The position numbers and the translations under genes were made by a program. Positions 34,789 through 45,480 of a DNA stretch of 64,000 nt are shown here, one piece after another. The stretch spans positions 186,001-250,000 of the forward strand of contig JAHIZO010000004.1 in assembly GCA_018814405.1 (NCBI GenBank), written 5' to 3'. Position 1 is the first letter of the stretch; each line of letters starts with the position of its first letter. The notes under the pieces are model-generated. The model made no database searches, was not told the DNA's origin, and saw nothing but the letters and a program-made list of their open reading frames with translations. The stretch is from Gammaproteobacteria bacterium. GTDB taxonomy: Bacteria; Pseudomonadota; Gammaproteobacteria; Burkholderiales; Gallionellaceae.

Positions 34789-37700
34789 TCAACCGCAGGC
34801 CCCGATGGCGCCGCAACTGGTGCAGAACTCGCAGCCGTCTTTTTTGATCAGCGTGGCGTTGCCGCACTCCTTGCAGTGTTTGCCCGCCAGCGGTTTGACG
34901 GTGGTGGGTTTGATCTGGCCTTCGGGTATCTCCAGCACGCCCATCTGCTGCACCGGATAGCCGTGTTCATCGAGGATGCCGAGCATGGCGAAACGGTGGA
35001 TGATGAGTTGCGCCACATAGGACACGGTGGAGGGGTAACTCTCCATCTTCGCGCCGCCCGGCACGCGTGCCATGAAGTCACCCAGCGGTTCGCCGAAGTT
35101 GAGCAGCTTGCGCAGCTTCATGCCGATCCAGGCCGGGTCGATCACGCGCATGTCCAAGCTCAATACTTTGCACAGACCATCGAGTGCGCGCGGATACACG
35201 CCGGACAACCACATGGAGTACGGACGGCGCTGACCGTCTGGCAGTACCAATTCTTTCAAACCCAGCACGAAGTCGTCGCCGCTGCCTGCGTTGGAGATGT
35301 CCACCGTCCAGCTCATGGTGCCGTCCACGCCGGTCTTGGGTTCCTTCTTGGCAAACAACGCATCCATCATCGGCGTGGTGATGTCGTCGCAGATCTCCAG
35401 CGCGCCCAATTGTTCGATGCGGTATTTCAGCAGATATGCGAATGCGGCCACCAGACTGGGCATGTACTTCAGCTCGCCATCGGGCGGCATCGGCATATCG
35501 AAGCCATCGTCACCTGCCGACTTCATCAGCATCTCCAGCTTCATGCGTATCCACACCGGATCGCGCGTGCGCATGTCCATCGACAAGGACTTCGCCAGCG
35601 CACCCAGACCGCGCGGTTGCTCGGAACCGTTCACCCACACTTCGAACGGGTGGTTGCAGCCGTTGGTGGTGTGCGACACGAAAGCGACGAAACTGCCCAA
35701 CGGATGTTTCACCACCTGCGACACCCAACCTTCGCTACCGGCTGGAAGGTCAGGGCGACCCGGCCAGCGCAGCGAGGCCAGCGCAGGCTTGGGCGTAGTC
35801 TCCAGCACGATGCGTCTATCCTGATCAAACACGAAGTCCTGCGGTTGTTCTTCTTCCTTCTTCTCGGGCGTGACCGACAGCACCGAACCTAACACGCTGT
35901 TCGGGCGGTAGGTCGCCAGACCTTTCAGGCCTGCCTTCCATGCTTCGGTATAGAGGTCTTTGAAGTCCTCGTAGGGATAGTCGGCGGGCACGTTGACCGT
36001 CTTGCTGATCGAGGTGTCAATAAATGGCGCGACGGCGGCCACCATCTTCATGTGGTCGATGGCACTGATCTCCAACGCGGTGACGAACGATTCCGGCAAG
36101 TTGTTGGTGTCGCCGCCTTGTTTTTTGTACAAGCGCCAAGCGTGGTCTTCCACCTGATAGTCCTTGGTGCTGCCGTCCGGCATGCGCTTCTTGCGCGTGT
36201 AGAACCAGGAGAAGGGCGGCTCGATTCCGTTCGATGCGTTGTCAGCGAAGGCCAGCGAGATGGTGCCGGTGGGGGCGATGGAGAGCAGGTGGCTGTTGCG
36301 CAGGCCGTGCGTGCGGATCTTGTCTTTGAGTTCGTCCGGTAAGCGTGAAGCGAAGCGCGGAGCGGAAAGATATTTATCCGCTTCCAGCAAGGGGAACGCC
36401 CCGCGTTCTTTGGCCAGTTCGATGGAAGCTTCATAAGCTTCGTCGCGCATGATGCGCGTGATGTCAGCTGCGAAATCACGTGCCTCGTCGGTGTCGTAAC
36501 GCAGGCCCAGCATCGCCAGCGCATCGCCCAATCCGGTGTAGCCAAGCCCGACGCGGCGTTTGCTGCGCGCTTCTTCCTGCTGTTCCGGCAAGGGCCAGGC
36601 GGTCACGTCCAATACGTTGTCCAGCATGCGGATCGAGGTGCGCACCAGTTGCTTGAACGGTTCGTGGTCGAAGCCTGCGTGATTGCTGAAAGGATTCTTC
36701 ACCATGCGCGTCAGGTCGATGGAGCCGAGGCAGCAGCAGCCGTATGGGGGCAGGGGTTGCTCAGCGCAGTTGTGCACATACAAACCGTTGGCATCAAAGG
36801 CGTGTACTTCGGCCACGGTCACGTCGTACACATCTTCCACGCCATCTTCTTCCAGAGAAGCAACCGTGGCGACGAAGCGTTCAGTATTCTGTTTGCGCTG
36901 ATAACTCGCCAGAGATGCTTTGAGCTTGTCCATCTTCTCGCTATCGGCAAAGCCGATTCGTTCCGCATAGTGTGCGAGGTTGTCGCCGCTGATGATGAGT
37001 TCGTGCAATGCCTGGCAGGCATATTCTTTGCTGCTGCCTGTGCCGTCAGGCAATACCTTCATGCCAGCTGGGCGACGATTCCGATAGATCGCCGACACGA
37101 TGCCGAGACGTTGCAGCATGCGCTGTACAGTTTGCAGGTTGCCAAGGTCGGTCTGTGTCAGGCGTACGCTGACACCTTTCTCCTGCGTTCCCTGCACCGA
37201 GCCATCTGCATCGAACATGCCGCGCAATACGCCGCGATAAAAATCGGAGGAGGCGGCTTCTATTGTCGACGTGAAACGTTTATTGCCGGGTGTCAGCCCC
37301 AGTTCCAGTGCGAGTAAACGCAAAGCGCCGGTCGCCAGACGGAATTCGCCGCGCCCGTCTACCGGTCGCTGCCAACCTTTGAAATCGGCACGGTGCGGCA
37401 GCGTGCGCGCAGCCTGTTCCGCCGCCAGCATCACGCTGGCGATCGCGTTCGAAGGTTGGATATCCTCACCGTTGGCGGTCTTGAGCGCACCGGCATCCCA
37501 CACACTCAGCACGGCCTTGTCAGTTTTTAGTGTGCCATCACCGATCAGCAGGCCGATCAGGTAGCCTTCGTCTTCTGTGTGCGCGCCTTCCCATGCGTTC
37601 AGTGCGCGATGATCGTGCAGCACGATCTGGTCGTCCGGTTTCAGTTCACCCGCTTTGACCCATTCCGTTTCGCGCACGTAACGCGTCATTCTGGAAACAC

Positions 37701-38754
37701 GCAATATCCGATGGTCGGCAGTCAGGCGCAAGCTATGGCCTTCGCTCGTGTTGAGGCGCAGCACCGGTTTATTGCCGGTGAAGAAGAAGCCTTGCGATTC
37801 GGTCGGATAGCACTTGCTGTCTACGACTGCTTTGAAAGACTGACCGATCAGTTCGTGCACCTGCCGCGCACCATCATCCGTCATCACCCAGGTATCGGCA
37901 GTGACGCAAGGATTGGTGGCCTCGATCACCTCGCAATACGACAGGTTGTTGTCGCGGTTCATCAGGTCGATGAACAGCACACCCGGTTCGGCGTGGTCGT
38001 AGGTGCTTTCGATGATCTGTTTCCATAGATCGGTAGCGCGTACTTTTCGGTATATCCACTTGCCGTCGGCACGTTGCGTTGCACCGGCTTCTTTGATCGC
38101 ATCGGAGGGCTGGGCGATATGCACCAGTTCGAACTCTTCGTCGTTCTCTACCGCCTGCATCAAGGCATCGGTCACGCCGACCGAGATGTTGAAGTTGCGC
38201 AGGTCGCCTTTGTCTTTGGCACTGATGAATTTTTCGATGTCGGGATGGTCGCAACGCAGCACGCCCATCTGTGCGCCGCGCCGTGCACCAGCCGATTCCA
38301 CGGTCTCGCAAGAACGGTCGAAAACGCGCATGTAGGAGATGGGGCCGCTGGCGCGCGAGTTGGTGCCTTTGACATGCGCGCCTTCGGGGCGGATGGTGGA
38401 GAAGTCATAACCCACGCCACCGCCGCGGCGCATGGTCTCTGCGGCTTGTTGCAGCGCATCGTAAATGCCGGGCCGGCCGTTGCTGAAACCGGAGATGGCA
38501 TCACCCACCGGTTGCACGAAGCAGTTGATCAGCGTGGCTTGTATCTTCAATCCGGCGGCGGAGTTGATGCGTCCGGCAGGTACGAAACCGTTCTCCTGCG
38601 CCTGAAAGAAAGTCTCTTCCCAGTGTGCGCGTTGTTCAGGATTTTCGGATTGGGCCAATCCGCGCGCTACGCGGCGGCGCACGTCTTGCACCGTGCTCTC
38701 GTCTGCTTCCGCGTATTTTTCCAGGAGGACTTCGGTGCTGATCTCTTGCGTCAT
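34789..38754 (-). CDS. nrdJ: NrdJ, adenosylcobalamin-dependent ribonucleotide reductase, intein-containing
   Basis: 1321 residues as encoded, about 941 after removal of a 380-residue intein. I start at the ATG 38754 ([18 protein letters not shown]), 12 bases after AAGG; the frame extends to a GTG at 38832. Extein landmarks are [25 protein letters not shown] and, across the intein, the [12 protein letters not shown] segment whose Cys is the thiyl-radical residue. Two TSCPD-type repeats (SWTVD and VSQVV regions) and a Cys-rich tail HCKECG...[14 protein letters not shown] complete the protein, as in class II NrdJ. It makes deoxyribonucleotides and needs vitamin B12. No cobalamin riboswitch consensus was recognised in the 159 bases upstream. 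Confidence 0.95.
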   Translation of the reverse strand: MTQEISTEVLLEKYAEADESTVQDVRRRVARGLAQSENPEQRAHWEETFFQAQENGFVPAGRINSAAGLKIQATLINCFVQPVGDAISGFSNGRPGIYDALQQAAETMRRGGGVGYDFSTIRPEGAHVKGTNSRASGPISYMRVFDRSCETVESAGARRGAQMGVLRCDHPDIEKFISAKDKGDLRNFNISVGVTDALMQAVENDEEFELVHIAQPSDAIKEAGATQRADGKWIYRKVRATDLWKQIIESTYDHAEPGVLFIDLMNRDNNLSYCEVIEATNPCVTADTWVMTDDGARQVHELIGQSFKAVVDSKCYPTESQGFFFTGNKPVLRLNTSEGHSLRLTADHRILRVSRMTRYVRETEWVKAGELKPDDQIVLHDHRALNAWEGAHTEDEGYLIGLLIGDGTLKTDKAVLSVWDAGALKTANGEDIQPSNAIASVMLAAEQAARTLPHRADFKGWQRPVDGRGEFRLATGALRLLALELGLTPGNKRFTSTIEAASSDFYRGVLRGMFDADGSVQGTQEKGVSVRLTQTDLGNLQTVQRMLQRLGIVSAIYRNRRPAGMKVLPDGTGSSKEYACQALHELIISGDNLAHYAERIGFADSEKMDKLKASLASYQRKQNTERFVATVASLEEDGVEDVYDVTVAEVHAFDANGLYVHNCAEQPLPPYGCCCLGSIDLTRMVKNPFSNHAGFDHEPFKQLVRTSIRMLDNVLDVTAWPLPEQQEEARSKRRVGLGYTGLGDALAMLGLRYDTDEARDFAADITRIMRDEAYEASIELAKERGAFPLLEADKYLSAPRFASRLPDELKDKIRTHGLRNSHLLSIAPTGTISLAFADNASNGIEPPFSWFYTRKKRMPDGSTKDYQVEDHAWRLYKKQGGDTNNLPESFVTALEISAIDHMKMVAAVAPFIDTSISKTVNVPADYPYEDFKDLYTEAWKAGLKGLATYRPNSVLGSVLSVTPEKKEEEQPQDFVFDQDRRIVLETTPKPALASLRWPGRPDLPAGSEGWVSQVVKHPLGSFVAFVSHTTNGCNHPFEVWVNGSEQPRGLGALAKSLSMDMRTRDPVWIRMKLEMLMKSAGDDGFDMPMPPDGELKYMPSLVAAFAYLLKYRIEQLGALEICDDITTPMMDALFAKKEPKTGVDGTMSWTVDISNAGSGDDFVLGLKELVLPDGQRRPYSMWLSGVYPRALDGLCKVLSLDMRVIDPAWIGMKLRKLLNFGEPLGDFMARVPGGAKMESYPSTVSYVAQLIIHRFAMLGILDEHGYPVQQMGVLEIPEGQIKPTTVKPLAGKHCKECGNATLIKKDGCEFCTSCGAIGACG
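36769..37908 (-). mobile_element. Intein with LAGLIDADG homing endonuclease in nrdJ
   Basis: 380 residues inserted in frame between P and C of the N-P-C-A-E active-site motif. It begins with Cys (CVTADTWV, block A), has block B with TADH at intein residues 63-66, two dodecapeptides GLLIGDGTL (119-127) and GMFDADGSV (230-238) with both catalytic Asp, a block F region [15 protein letters not shown], and ends His-Asn before the +1 Cys. All splicing and endonuclease residues look intact, so it is probably active in splicing and may still home. Removal restores an uninterrupted NrdJ active site. Confidence 0.95.
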
Positions 38755-38913
38755 GGGGGGATGCCTTTTGTTGCGTGATTCCGGCTTGTAAAGATAGCCC
38801 AATCCGGCCCGGTCAGGGATGGAAATTTCCACAATATATTTCCGAGGAAAAATAGGGGTGTTTGTTTGTATTCAATGTGCGTAGAGTTTGAAATCAGTGC
38901 CTAGTGGCGACAC

Positions 38914-39645
38914 ATGAAAACGGAGGTCAGTTTGAATCAGCATATCCCGATGCGTCACTTCTTTATTTTGCTGGGTTTGGTCGCTTTGGCGGAGATGTTG
39001 CTGATGATGACCGTCGATCCGATGATGGAGGCTTCCGGGTATCCAGTCTGGATACGCGCCATGGCGGATGCCGGATTGCTTGCGATCATCTGCGTCCCTT
39101 TCATGCTGAATTTCCAGTTGCGCCCGATGCAAATGGCCTATCACGATCCGCTGACCGGTTTGCCCAACCGTCAGTTGTTTAACGACAGGCTGGCACACGT
39201 GCTGGTGATGGCAAAGCGGGAGCAGTGCAGCTTTGCTGTGATCTTCCTCGACCTGGATAACTTCAAGCCAATCAACGACCGGTTCGGCCACCGTGTCGGG
39301 GATGTGGTGCTGAAGCTGGCGGCGGTACGCATCGAGAGCGGTGTGCGCGAGAGTGATACGGTGGCCCGTCTCGGTGGTGACGAATTTGCCATCCTGCTCG
39401 CTGATGCAGAGAGTACAGCGGATGCGGAGCGGGTGATCCGCAAGATATCTGAAGCCTTGTCCCGCCCGTTCGAGGTGCGCGGTCATATTTTGGAACTGGG
39501 CATCAGTGCCGGAGTGGCTTTCTATCCCGCGGATGGCGTGAGCGGGATGGAATTGATCGATGCCGCGGACGATGCGATGTATCGCAACAAGGCGCTGAGA
39601 AAAACTTTGGAGGCGATGCCGGAAATCGCACTCCGTGCCCGATAA
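38914..39645 (+). CDS. Small membrane-anchored diguanylate cyclase
   Basis: 243 residues. Two N-terminal helices (about 13-34 and 47-66) with a very short loop are followed directly by a GGDEF domain (75-235). The motif is LGGDEFAILL with the inhibitory site RESD five residues earlier, so an active, feedback-inhibited cyclase is expected. No EAL or dedicated sensor domain is present. It is divergent from nrdJ and convergent with serB, so it stands as a single gene. Confidence 0.9.
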   Translation: MKTEVSLNQHIPMRHFFILLGLVALAEMLLMMTVDPMMEASGYPVWIRAMADAGLLAIICVPFMLNFQLRPMQMAYHDPLTGLPNRQLFNDRLAHVLVMAKREQCSFAVIFLDLDNFKPINDRFGHRVGDVVLKLAAVRIESGVRESDTVARLGGDEFAILLADAESTADAERVIRKISEALSRPFEVRGHILELGISAGVAFYPADGVSGMELIDAADDAMYRNKALRKTLEAMPEIALRAR

Positions 39646-39658
39646 CTATAGTTGCGGT

Positions 39659-39702
39659 TGCAGCGTATCGCGAACGTCAGTCTGCCCGGCCAATACGCTG
39701 CA
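39659..39702. repeat. 10-bp inverted repeat between convergent genes
   Basis: TGCAGCGTAT (39659-39668) and ATACGCTGCA (39693-39702) flank 24 bases. The element fills the gap between the diguanylate cyclase and serB, which point toward each other, so it may be a shared end structure. There is no T-run on either side. Confidence 0.55.
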
Positions 39703-39714
39703 TCAGGTATGAAC

Positions 39715-40554
39715 TCATGCCTGCTCTAAAAGTGCGGACAGTCCGTTCAGTCCGACGAAGTTCAGCGCGTAGCTCGCCTGCGCTCGCACCACAGGTTTGG
39801 CGTGATATGCCACGCTGACACCCGCCTGCGACATCATCTTCAGATCGTTCGCGCCATCGCCCATGGCGATCACCTGTTCGCGGTTGAGGTCCAGTTCTTC
39901 GCGCACGCGGTTCAGACAGTCGGCCTTGGCCTGAGCATCCACGATGTCGCCCAGTACCTTGCCGGTGAGCTTGCCGTCCACGATCTCCAGCGTGTTGGCA
40001 TGAGCGTAGTCGAGGCCGAGACGTTGTTTCAAACGCTCGGTGAAGTTCACGAAACCGCCGGATACCAGCATCGTTTTGATGCCGTGCTGCTTCATGGCGG
40101 CGAGCATGGTTTCCGCACCGGGATTGAGTTGTAAACGCTCGTCGTACACGCGCAGTAAAGCGGATTCATCCAGTCCCGCCAGCAAGGCCACGCGGCGGCG
40201 CAGGCTCTCGGCGAATTCGATCTCGCCGCGCATCGCGGCCTCGGTGATCTCCGCCACCTGCGGCTTGAGGCCCTGCATGTCGGCGATCTCGTCGATGCAC
40301 TCGATGCTGATCAGCGTCGAATCCATATCCATCACCAGCAAGCCGAAATCACTCAGGTGTTTGCCCTGTGGGACATAGCCGAAGTCGATCTGGTGTTCAA
40401 AGCAATACGCCCCGATGATCTCGTGCGGTTCGGCACCGCGCAGACGGTAGGCGTGCGGGGTGATCTGCTCGATACGCTCCGCTGCGGCAAGGCTGGCGAT
40501 GTGTTCGACTTGAACGGAAGGGATAGGATGCAGGGCTTGGAGGATGAGGTTCAT
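39715..40554 (-). CDS. serB: SerB, phosphoserine phosphatase
   Basis: 279 residues from the ATG at 40554. The HAD core is complete: motif I VMDMDSTLISIECIDEIAD with the nucleophile Asp, motif II LVSGGFVNFT, and motif III-IV AKADCLNRV and IAMGDGANDLKMM. The N-terminal 70 residues are a small divergent domain rather than a clear ACT pair, which is usual in betaproteobacterial SerB. It carries out the last step of serine biosynthesis. The next gene on the other side, rlmF, is divergent. Confidence 0.95.
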   Translation of the reverse strand: MNLILQALHPIPSVQVEHIASLAAAERIEQITPHAYRLRGAEPHEIIGAYCFEHQIDFGYVPQGKHLSDFGLLVMDMDSTLISIECIDEIADMQGLKPQVAEITEAAMRGEIEFAESLRRRVALLAGLDESALLRVYDERLQLNPGAETMLAAMKQHGIKTMLVSGGFVNFTERLKQRLGLDYAHANTLEIVDGKLTGKVLGDIVDAQAKADCLNRVREELDLNREQVIAMGDGANDLKMMSQAGVSVAYHAKPVVRAQASYALNFVGLNGLSALLEQA

Positions 40555-40734
40555 GTGCAAGTCAAGTCCGATGGGGACGGGTGGTTGTTCGTGATTCAAA
40601 GGGGGCTTATTTTAGTGCATCGGCAGCCGGGGTGATAAGGGAAGTTAACTTCTGCCATGAATATAGACAGAGGTTGCCGCCCAGTTGTATAGAATGGCAC
40701 GCCGTCACATTTGTGTTCATTCGCTATTCCTGTC

Positions 40735-41703
40735 ATGACCCAAGCCGCAACCAAAACCAATCTGCACCCGCGCAATCAGCATCGGGAACGTTACGACTTC
40801 GCGCAACTTATCGCGTGCAGCCCCGAGCTGGCCGCCTTCGTGTCAGTGAACAAATATGGCAATGAATCCATCGACTTCGTCGATCCTGCAGCCGTGAAAG
40901 CGCTCAACCGCGCACTGCTGAAACAGCATTACCACATCAAGGAATGGGACGTCCCCGAGCAGTATCTGTGTCCGCCCATTCCCGGCCGTGCCGATTACAT
41001 CCACTATCTCGCCGATCTGCTGGCCGAGAGCAATGGCGGTGAGATCCCGCGCGGTGATGCGGTACACGTGCTCGATATCGGCGTGGGCGCGAACTGTATC
41101 TATCCGATCATCGGCCATGCCGAATACGGCTGGAAATTTGTAGGCACCGATGTGGACGAAGTCGCGCTGGCGAACGCCCAGCACATCGTTGATGCCAACA
41201 AGTTGAGCAACGCCATCGAACTGCGCCTGCAATCCTCGACCGCGGACGTCTTCTCCGGCGTCACCTACGCCGATGAATACTTCGCACTCACCCTGAGCAA
41301 CCCGCCGTTCCATGCCTCGCTCGCCGAAGCCCGCAAAGGCTCACAACGCAAATGGCAGAACCTCGGCAAGGAGAACAACAAGCACAAGAAGCCGGTACTG
41401 AACTTCGGCGGACAAAGTATGGAGTTGTGTTGCGAAGGCGGGGAAGAAGCTTTCGTTACTCGCATGATCGAAGAAAGCGCCGACGGCGGTGACCACTGCC
41501 TGTGGTTCACCACCCTGATCTCAAAATCCGCCAGCCTGCCGCGGGCCTACGATGCGCTTCAGCATTTTTGTGCGGTGGATAGCCGCACCATAGAGATGTC
41601 GCAAGGCCATAAAAAGAGCCGCTTGTTAGCCTGGACGTTCATGGATAAGAAACAGCGACAGGAATGGTGGGCATTGCACGGTGCAAAGGGTGCGCAGGGT
41701 TGA
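40735..41703 (+). CDS. rlmF: RlmF, 23S rRNA (adenine-1618-N6) methyltransferase
   Basis: 322 residues from the ATG at 40735 (MTQAATKTNLHPRNQHRERYDF). The N-terminal LHPRN-x2-RxRYDF segment is the RlmF signature. The SAM site reads VLDIGVGANCIYPIIG with FVGTDVDEVALANA, and the catalytic adenine-N6 motif is SNPPFHAS near residue 190. It modifies A1618 of 23S rRNA. The start avoids a nine-residue upstream extension without similarity. Confidence 0.93.
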   Translation: MTQAATKTNLHPRNQHRERYDFAQLIACSPELAAFVSVNKYGNESIDFVDPAAVKALNRALLKQHYHIKEWDVPEQYLCPPIPGRADYIHYLADLLAESNGGEIPRGDAVHVLDIGVGANCIYPIIGHAEYGWKFVGTDVDEVALANAQHIVDANKLSNAIELRLQSSTADVFSGVTYADEYFALTLSNPPFHASLAEARKGSQRKWQNLGKENNKHKKPVLNFGGQSMELCCEGGEEAFVTRMIEESADGGDHCLWFTTLISKSASLPRAYDALQHFCAVDSRTIEMSQGHKKSRLLAWTFMDKKQRQEWWALHGAKGAQG

Positions 41704-41707
41704 TCTC

Positions 41708-41962
41708 TTAGCCGAAGCGTATCTTCATCACCAATACAGCGCCGGCCAGCACCAGTGTGATGCTGTTGGCGATGATGATGGGCCATGCCTCCAGCAGGAT
41801 GCCGTATGCCAGCCATGATGCGACGCCAAGCGTGAACATGGCATACATACCCAACGAGATGTCAGCGGTGTGTCGCGTGTGCCATACCTTCAGCGCTTGC
41901 GGTATGAACGCGGTGGTGGTCAGTGTCGCAGCGACGCTGCCTATCCAGTCGACAGCGTTCAT
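41708..41962 (-). CDS. SemiSWEET sugar transporter
   Basis: 84 residues with three membrane helices, the SemiSWEET size. The PQ-loop signature TTTAFIPQALKVWHTRHTADISLGMY is in helix 1 to loop 1. SemiSWEETs work as homodimers and move sugars across the membrane. It converges on rlmF with 4 bases between stops and lies 43 bases downstream of no co-directional gene except mfd further left, so it is probably expressed alone. Confidence 0.9.
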   Translation of the reverse strand: MNAVDWIGSVAATLTTTAFIPQALKVWHTRHTADISLGMYAMFTLGVASWLAYGILLEAWPIIIANSITLVLAGAVLVMKIRFG

Positions 41963-42005
41963 GAGCGATATTCAGCGTTGTGAGCGCGGGTTGAAGAAAT
42001 GAGCT

Positions 42006-45000
42006 TCAAGACAATTCCTTAAAGAAATTCACAATCGCCAGCACCCGCTGTTTCAACTCCCCATATTTCAACTCGATGCGCAGCTTGTCCTGACCGGCCA
42101 TCTTGATGTGCCGTTTGCTCTGGATCATGGTGATGATCTTCATCGGATCGATGGGCGGTTCGGGGACGAACTGGATCTGGATCGCTTCGCTGGATGCATC
42201 CACCTTGCTGATGCCCAGCGGCTTGGCGAGGATGCGCAGGCGGTGACAGTCGAACAGGGTCTGCGCGGGTTCGGGGAGCAGGCCGAAACGGTCGATGAGT
42301 TCTTGCTGCATGTCGTCCAGGTCTTGTTGCGATTCGCAGTTGGCGAGGCGTTTGTAGATGACCAGGCGTTGATGGATGTCACCGCAGTATTCGTCCGGCA
42401 ACAGGGCGGGGGTGTGCAGGTTGATCTCGGTGGTCACGCCGAGCGGGTGCGCCATGTCCGGCTCCTTGCCGGACTTCAGCGATTTGATGGCGGCGTTGAG
42501 CATGTCGTTGTACAGCGAAAAGCCGATCTCCTGCATCTCGCCGCTTTGCGATTCACCCAGCACTTCGCCCGCGCCGCGAATCTCCAGGTCGTGCATGGCG
42601 AGATAGAAACCGCTGCCCAGTTGCTCCATGGCCTGAATGGCTTCGAGGCGTTTCTTGGCTTGTGCGGTGAGGCCGTCCTTGCTGTCCACCAGCAGGTAGG
42701 CATAGGCCTGATGGTGCGAGCGTCCGACGCGGCCGCGCAACTGGTGTAGCTGCGCGAGGCCGAAGCGGTCGGCGCGGTTCATGATGATGGTGTTGGCGGT
42801 GGGCACATCGATGCCGGTCTCGATGATGGTGGAGCACAGCAGCACATTGAAGCGCTGGTGGGTGAAGTCGCGCATCACCGCTTCCAGCTCGCGCTCGCCC
42901 ATCTGGCCGTGCGCCATGCGGATGCGCGCCTCGGGCAGTAGCTCGGTCAACTTCTCCAGCATGTTGGGCATGGTGTCCACTTCGTTGTGCAGGAAGTACA
43001 CCTGTCCGCCGCGCTTCAGTTCGCGCAGCACGGCCTCGCGGATCACGCCCGCGCTGTAGTTGCTGACAAAGGTCTTGATGGACAGACGGCGCTGCGGCGC
43101 TGTGGCGATCACCGAGAAGTCGCGCAGACCTTCCAGCGACATGGCCAAGGTTCTTGGGATGGGCGTGGCGGTGAGCGTGAGCACATCGACTTCTGCACGC
43201 AATGCCTTCAGACGTTCTTTCTGTTGCACGCCGAAACGGTGCTCCTCGTCGAGGATGACCAAGCCTAGATTGTGGAACTTCACATCCTTCTGGATCAGCT
43301 TGTGCGTGCCGATGACGATGTCCACCTTGCCATCCGCCAAGTCCTTCAGCGCCTGCGTGGTCTCCTTGGTGGAACGGAAGCGCGACAGCTCGGCGAGCTT
43401 GATGGGGAAGTCGGCGAAGCGGTCGGAGAAGTTCTGGAAGTGCTGCTCGACCAGCAGCGTGGTCGGTGCCAGCACGGCGACCTGCTTGCCTTCCATGGCG
43501 GCGATGAAGGCGGCGCGCAGCGCGACCTCGGTCTTGCCGAAGCCGACGTCGCCGCAGATCAGGCGGTCCATCGGCTTGCCGGATTGCAGGTCGAGGATGA
43601 CGGCTTCGATGGCGGCGGCCTGGTCGGCGGTCTCCTCGAAACCGAAGCCGGCGGCAAAGGCCTCGTAGTCGTGATAGTTGAACTTGAATGCATGGCCTTT
43701 GCGCAGGGCGCGCTGGGCGTAGATGTTCAGCAGTTCGGCGGCGGTGTCGCGCACCTGTTGCATGGCGCGGCGCTTGGCCTTGTCCCACGCGCCGCTGCCC
43801 AGCTTGTGCAATGGTGCGGTCTCGGGTGCGCCGCCGCTGTAGCGGCTGATGACATGCAGTTGCGACACCGGCACATACAGCTTGGCCTCGTCCGCATATT
43901 CCAGCAGCAGGAACTCGTTCTCGCCTTCGCCCATGTCCAGATTGACCAGACCGTGATAGCGCGCGATGCCGTGCTGCTCATGCACCACCGGATCGCCCGG
44001 CTTGAGCTCGGACAGGTCGCGCAGCATGCCTTCAACATTGCTCTTCTTGGCGGTGCGGGTGATGCGTGCGCGGGCAGGCGTGGCGTACAGCTCGCTCTCG
44101 GTGACGATGGCGAATTTGTCTTTTTCGAGGATGAAGCCGCCACCGACCGTGGCGACACCGAGCATGAACTTTTCATTGCTGGTGAGGAAGCTTGCATAGT
44201 CTTCGCAGACCACTGGTTGCAGTCCATATTCTTCAAGGTAGCCGGACATGATCTCGCGGCGGCCCAGACTGTCGGCCAGCAACAGCACGCGCCCCTCGTA
44301 GTCGCGCAGGAAGTCGGCGAACTTCTGGGTGGGGATTTCGGCGCGGCGGTCCACCGCGATGGCCGGGATGGCGGCAGTGGGGCAGGGCGTGGCATTCGCA
44401 CCGCTGTCATTGGTGGCGATGTCCATTCGCGCAAAATCTTTTGCTTTCACGAAGAACTGCTCTGCATTCAGGAACAGTTCTTTGGTTTCCAGCAAGGGAT
44501 GCTGCGGGTCGCCGCGCAGCAAGTTGTAGCGCGAGGCGGCATCCTGCGCGAACTGCTGGATAGCGGCATCGACATCGTGGTGCATGCACAGTGTGGCGTT
44601 GGTCGGCAGGTAGTCGAACAGGGTCGCGGTCTGCTCGAAGAATAGCGGCAGGTAATACTCGATACCAGCCGGGGCGATGCCTTTGCTCACGTCCTTGTAG
44701 ATGCGCGACTTGGACGGGTCGCCTTCGAAGTGCTCGCGGAAGTTCTGGCGGAAGGTGGCCTGACCTTTGTCATCCATCGGGAATTCGCGAGCCGGCAGCA
44801 GACGGATCTCCGGCACCGGGTACAAAGTACGCTGGGTATCCACGTCGAAGGTGGCGATGGTCTCGATCTCATCGTCGAATAGGTCGATACGGAACGGCAG
44901 CGCACTGCCCATGGGGAACAGGTCGATCAATCCGCCGCGCACGCAGTATTCACCCGGCGTCAGCACCTGCTGCACATGGGTGTAACCGGCTAGTGTCATT

Positions 45001-45410
45001 TGCTGACGGAATCCGTCCAGATCGAGCGCTTCGCCCTTTTTTAGGAAGAAAGTGTAAGCCGCCATGTAACTCACCGGCGGCAGCGGGTACAGCGCGGTGG
45101 TGATGGGCACGATGACCACATCGCAGGCGTTGGTGCGGATGTGGTGCAAGGTCGCCAGACGTTCAGAGATCAGATCTTGGTGCGGCGAGAAGTGGTCGTA
45201 GGGCAGGGTCTCCCAGTCCGGCAGTAGGTGCACTTTCAGGCTCGGATCGAAGAACGGCATCTCCTCCACCAGTCGTTGTGCTTCCAGCGCGTTGGCGGCG
45301 ATCACCACTAACGGTGACTTCTGCGGCGCGAGCTGGGCCAGCGCCAGTGCATCGGACGAGCCGGTTAGGTGGGTGTAACGGGGAGATGGGTGCTTCGAAT
45401 CGAACAACAT
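42006..45410 (-). CDS. mfd: Mfd, transcription-repair coupling factor
   Basis: 1134 residues from the ATG at 45410. The UvrB-homology region (about 1-340) has the UvrA-binding fold, the RNA polymerase interaction domain carries the GDPVVHEQHGIARYHGL segment, and the RecG-like translocase shows Walker A CGDVGFGKTEVALRAAF, DEEHRFGV, LTATPIPRTLAMSL and the motif VI QLRGRVGRSHHQAYAYLL. The C-terminal TRCF domain completes the protein. It removes stalled RNA polymerase and recruits UvrA. It is divergent from ispD. Confidence 0.96.
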   Translation of the reverse strand: MLFDSKHPSPRYTHLTGSSDALALAQLAPQKSPLVVIAANALEAQRLVEEMPFFDPSLKVHLLPDWETLPYDHFSPHQDLISERLATLHHIRTNACDVVIVPITTALYPLPPVSYMAAYTFFLKKGEALDLDGFRQQMTLAGYTHVQQVLTPGEYCVRGGLIDLFPMGSALPFRIDLFDDEIETIATFDVDTQRTLYPVPEIRLLPAREFPMDDKGQATFRQNFREHFEGDPSKSRIYKDVSKGIAPAGIEYYLPLFFEQTATLFDYLPTNATLCMHHDVDAAIQQFAQDAASRYNLLRGDPQHPLLETKELFLNAEQFFVKAKDFARMDIATNDSGANATPCPTAAIPAIAVDRRAEIPTQKFADFLRDYEGRVLLLADSLGRREIMSGYLEEYGLQPVVCEDYASFLTSNEKFMLGVATVGGGFILEKDKFAIVTESELYATPARARITRTAKKSNVEGMLRDLSELKPGDPVVHEQHGIARYHGLVNLDMGEGENEFLLLEYADEAKLYVPVSQLHVISRYSGGAPETAPLHKLGSGAWDKAKRRAMQQVRDTAAELLNIYAQRALRKGHAFKFNYHDYEAFAAGFGFEETADQAAAIEAVILDLQSGKPMDRLICGDVGFGKTEVALRAAFIAAMEGKQVAVLAPTTLLVEQHFQNFSDRFADFPIKLAELSRFRSTKETTQALKDLADGKVDIVIGTHKLIQKDVKFHNLGLVILDEEHRFGVQQKERLKALRAEVDVLTLTATPIPRTLAMSLEGLRDFSVIATAPQRRLSIKTFVSNYSAGVIREAVLRELKRGGQVYFLHNEVDTMPNMLEKLTELLPEARIRMAHGQMGERELEAVMRDFTHQRFNVLLCSTIIETGIDVPTANTIIMNRADRFGLAQLHQLRGRVGRSHHQAYAYLLVDSKDGLTAQAKKRLEAIQAMEQLGSGFYLAMHDLEIRGAGEVLGESQSGEMQEIGFSLYNDMLNAAIKSLKSGKEPDMAHPLGVTTEINLHTPALLPDEYCGDIHQRLVIYKRLANCESQQDLDDMQQELIDRFGLLPEPAQTLFDCHRLRILAKPLGISKVDASSEAIQIQFVPEPPIDPMKIITMIQSKRHIKMAGQDKLRIELKYGELKQRVLAIVNFFKELS

Positions 45411-45480
45411 TGGAACAGCCTGCGACAAAGGGTGCGCATTATAAGCCACGTGGCGGTCACGCCTGTTTTACAATTCGTCC

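Noticed and set aside
38755-38913. Cobalamin riboswitch in front of nrdJ
   Set aside because: A B12-dependent enzyme made this worth a look, but the gap is only 159 bases and no B12-box consensus was recognised.
43272-44645. 457-codon open frame opposite mfd
   Set aside because: Antisense to conserved Mfd motifs and low-complexity in Gly/Val/Gln; a shadow of codon bias.
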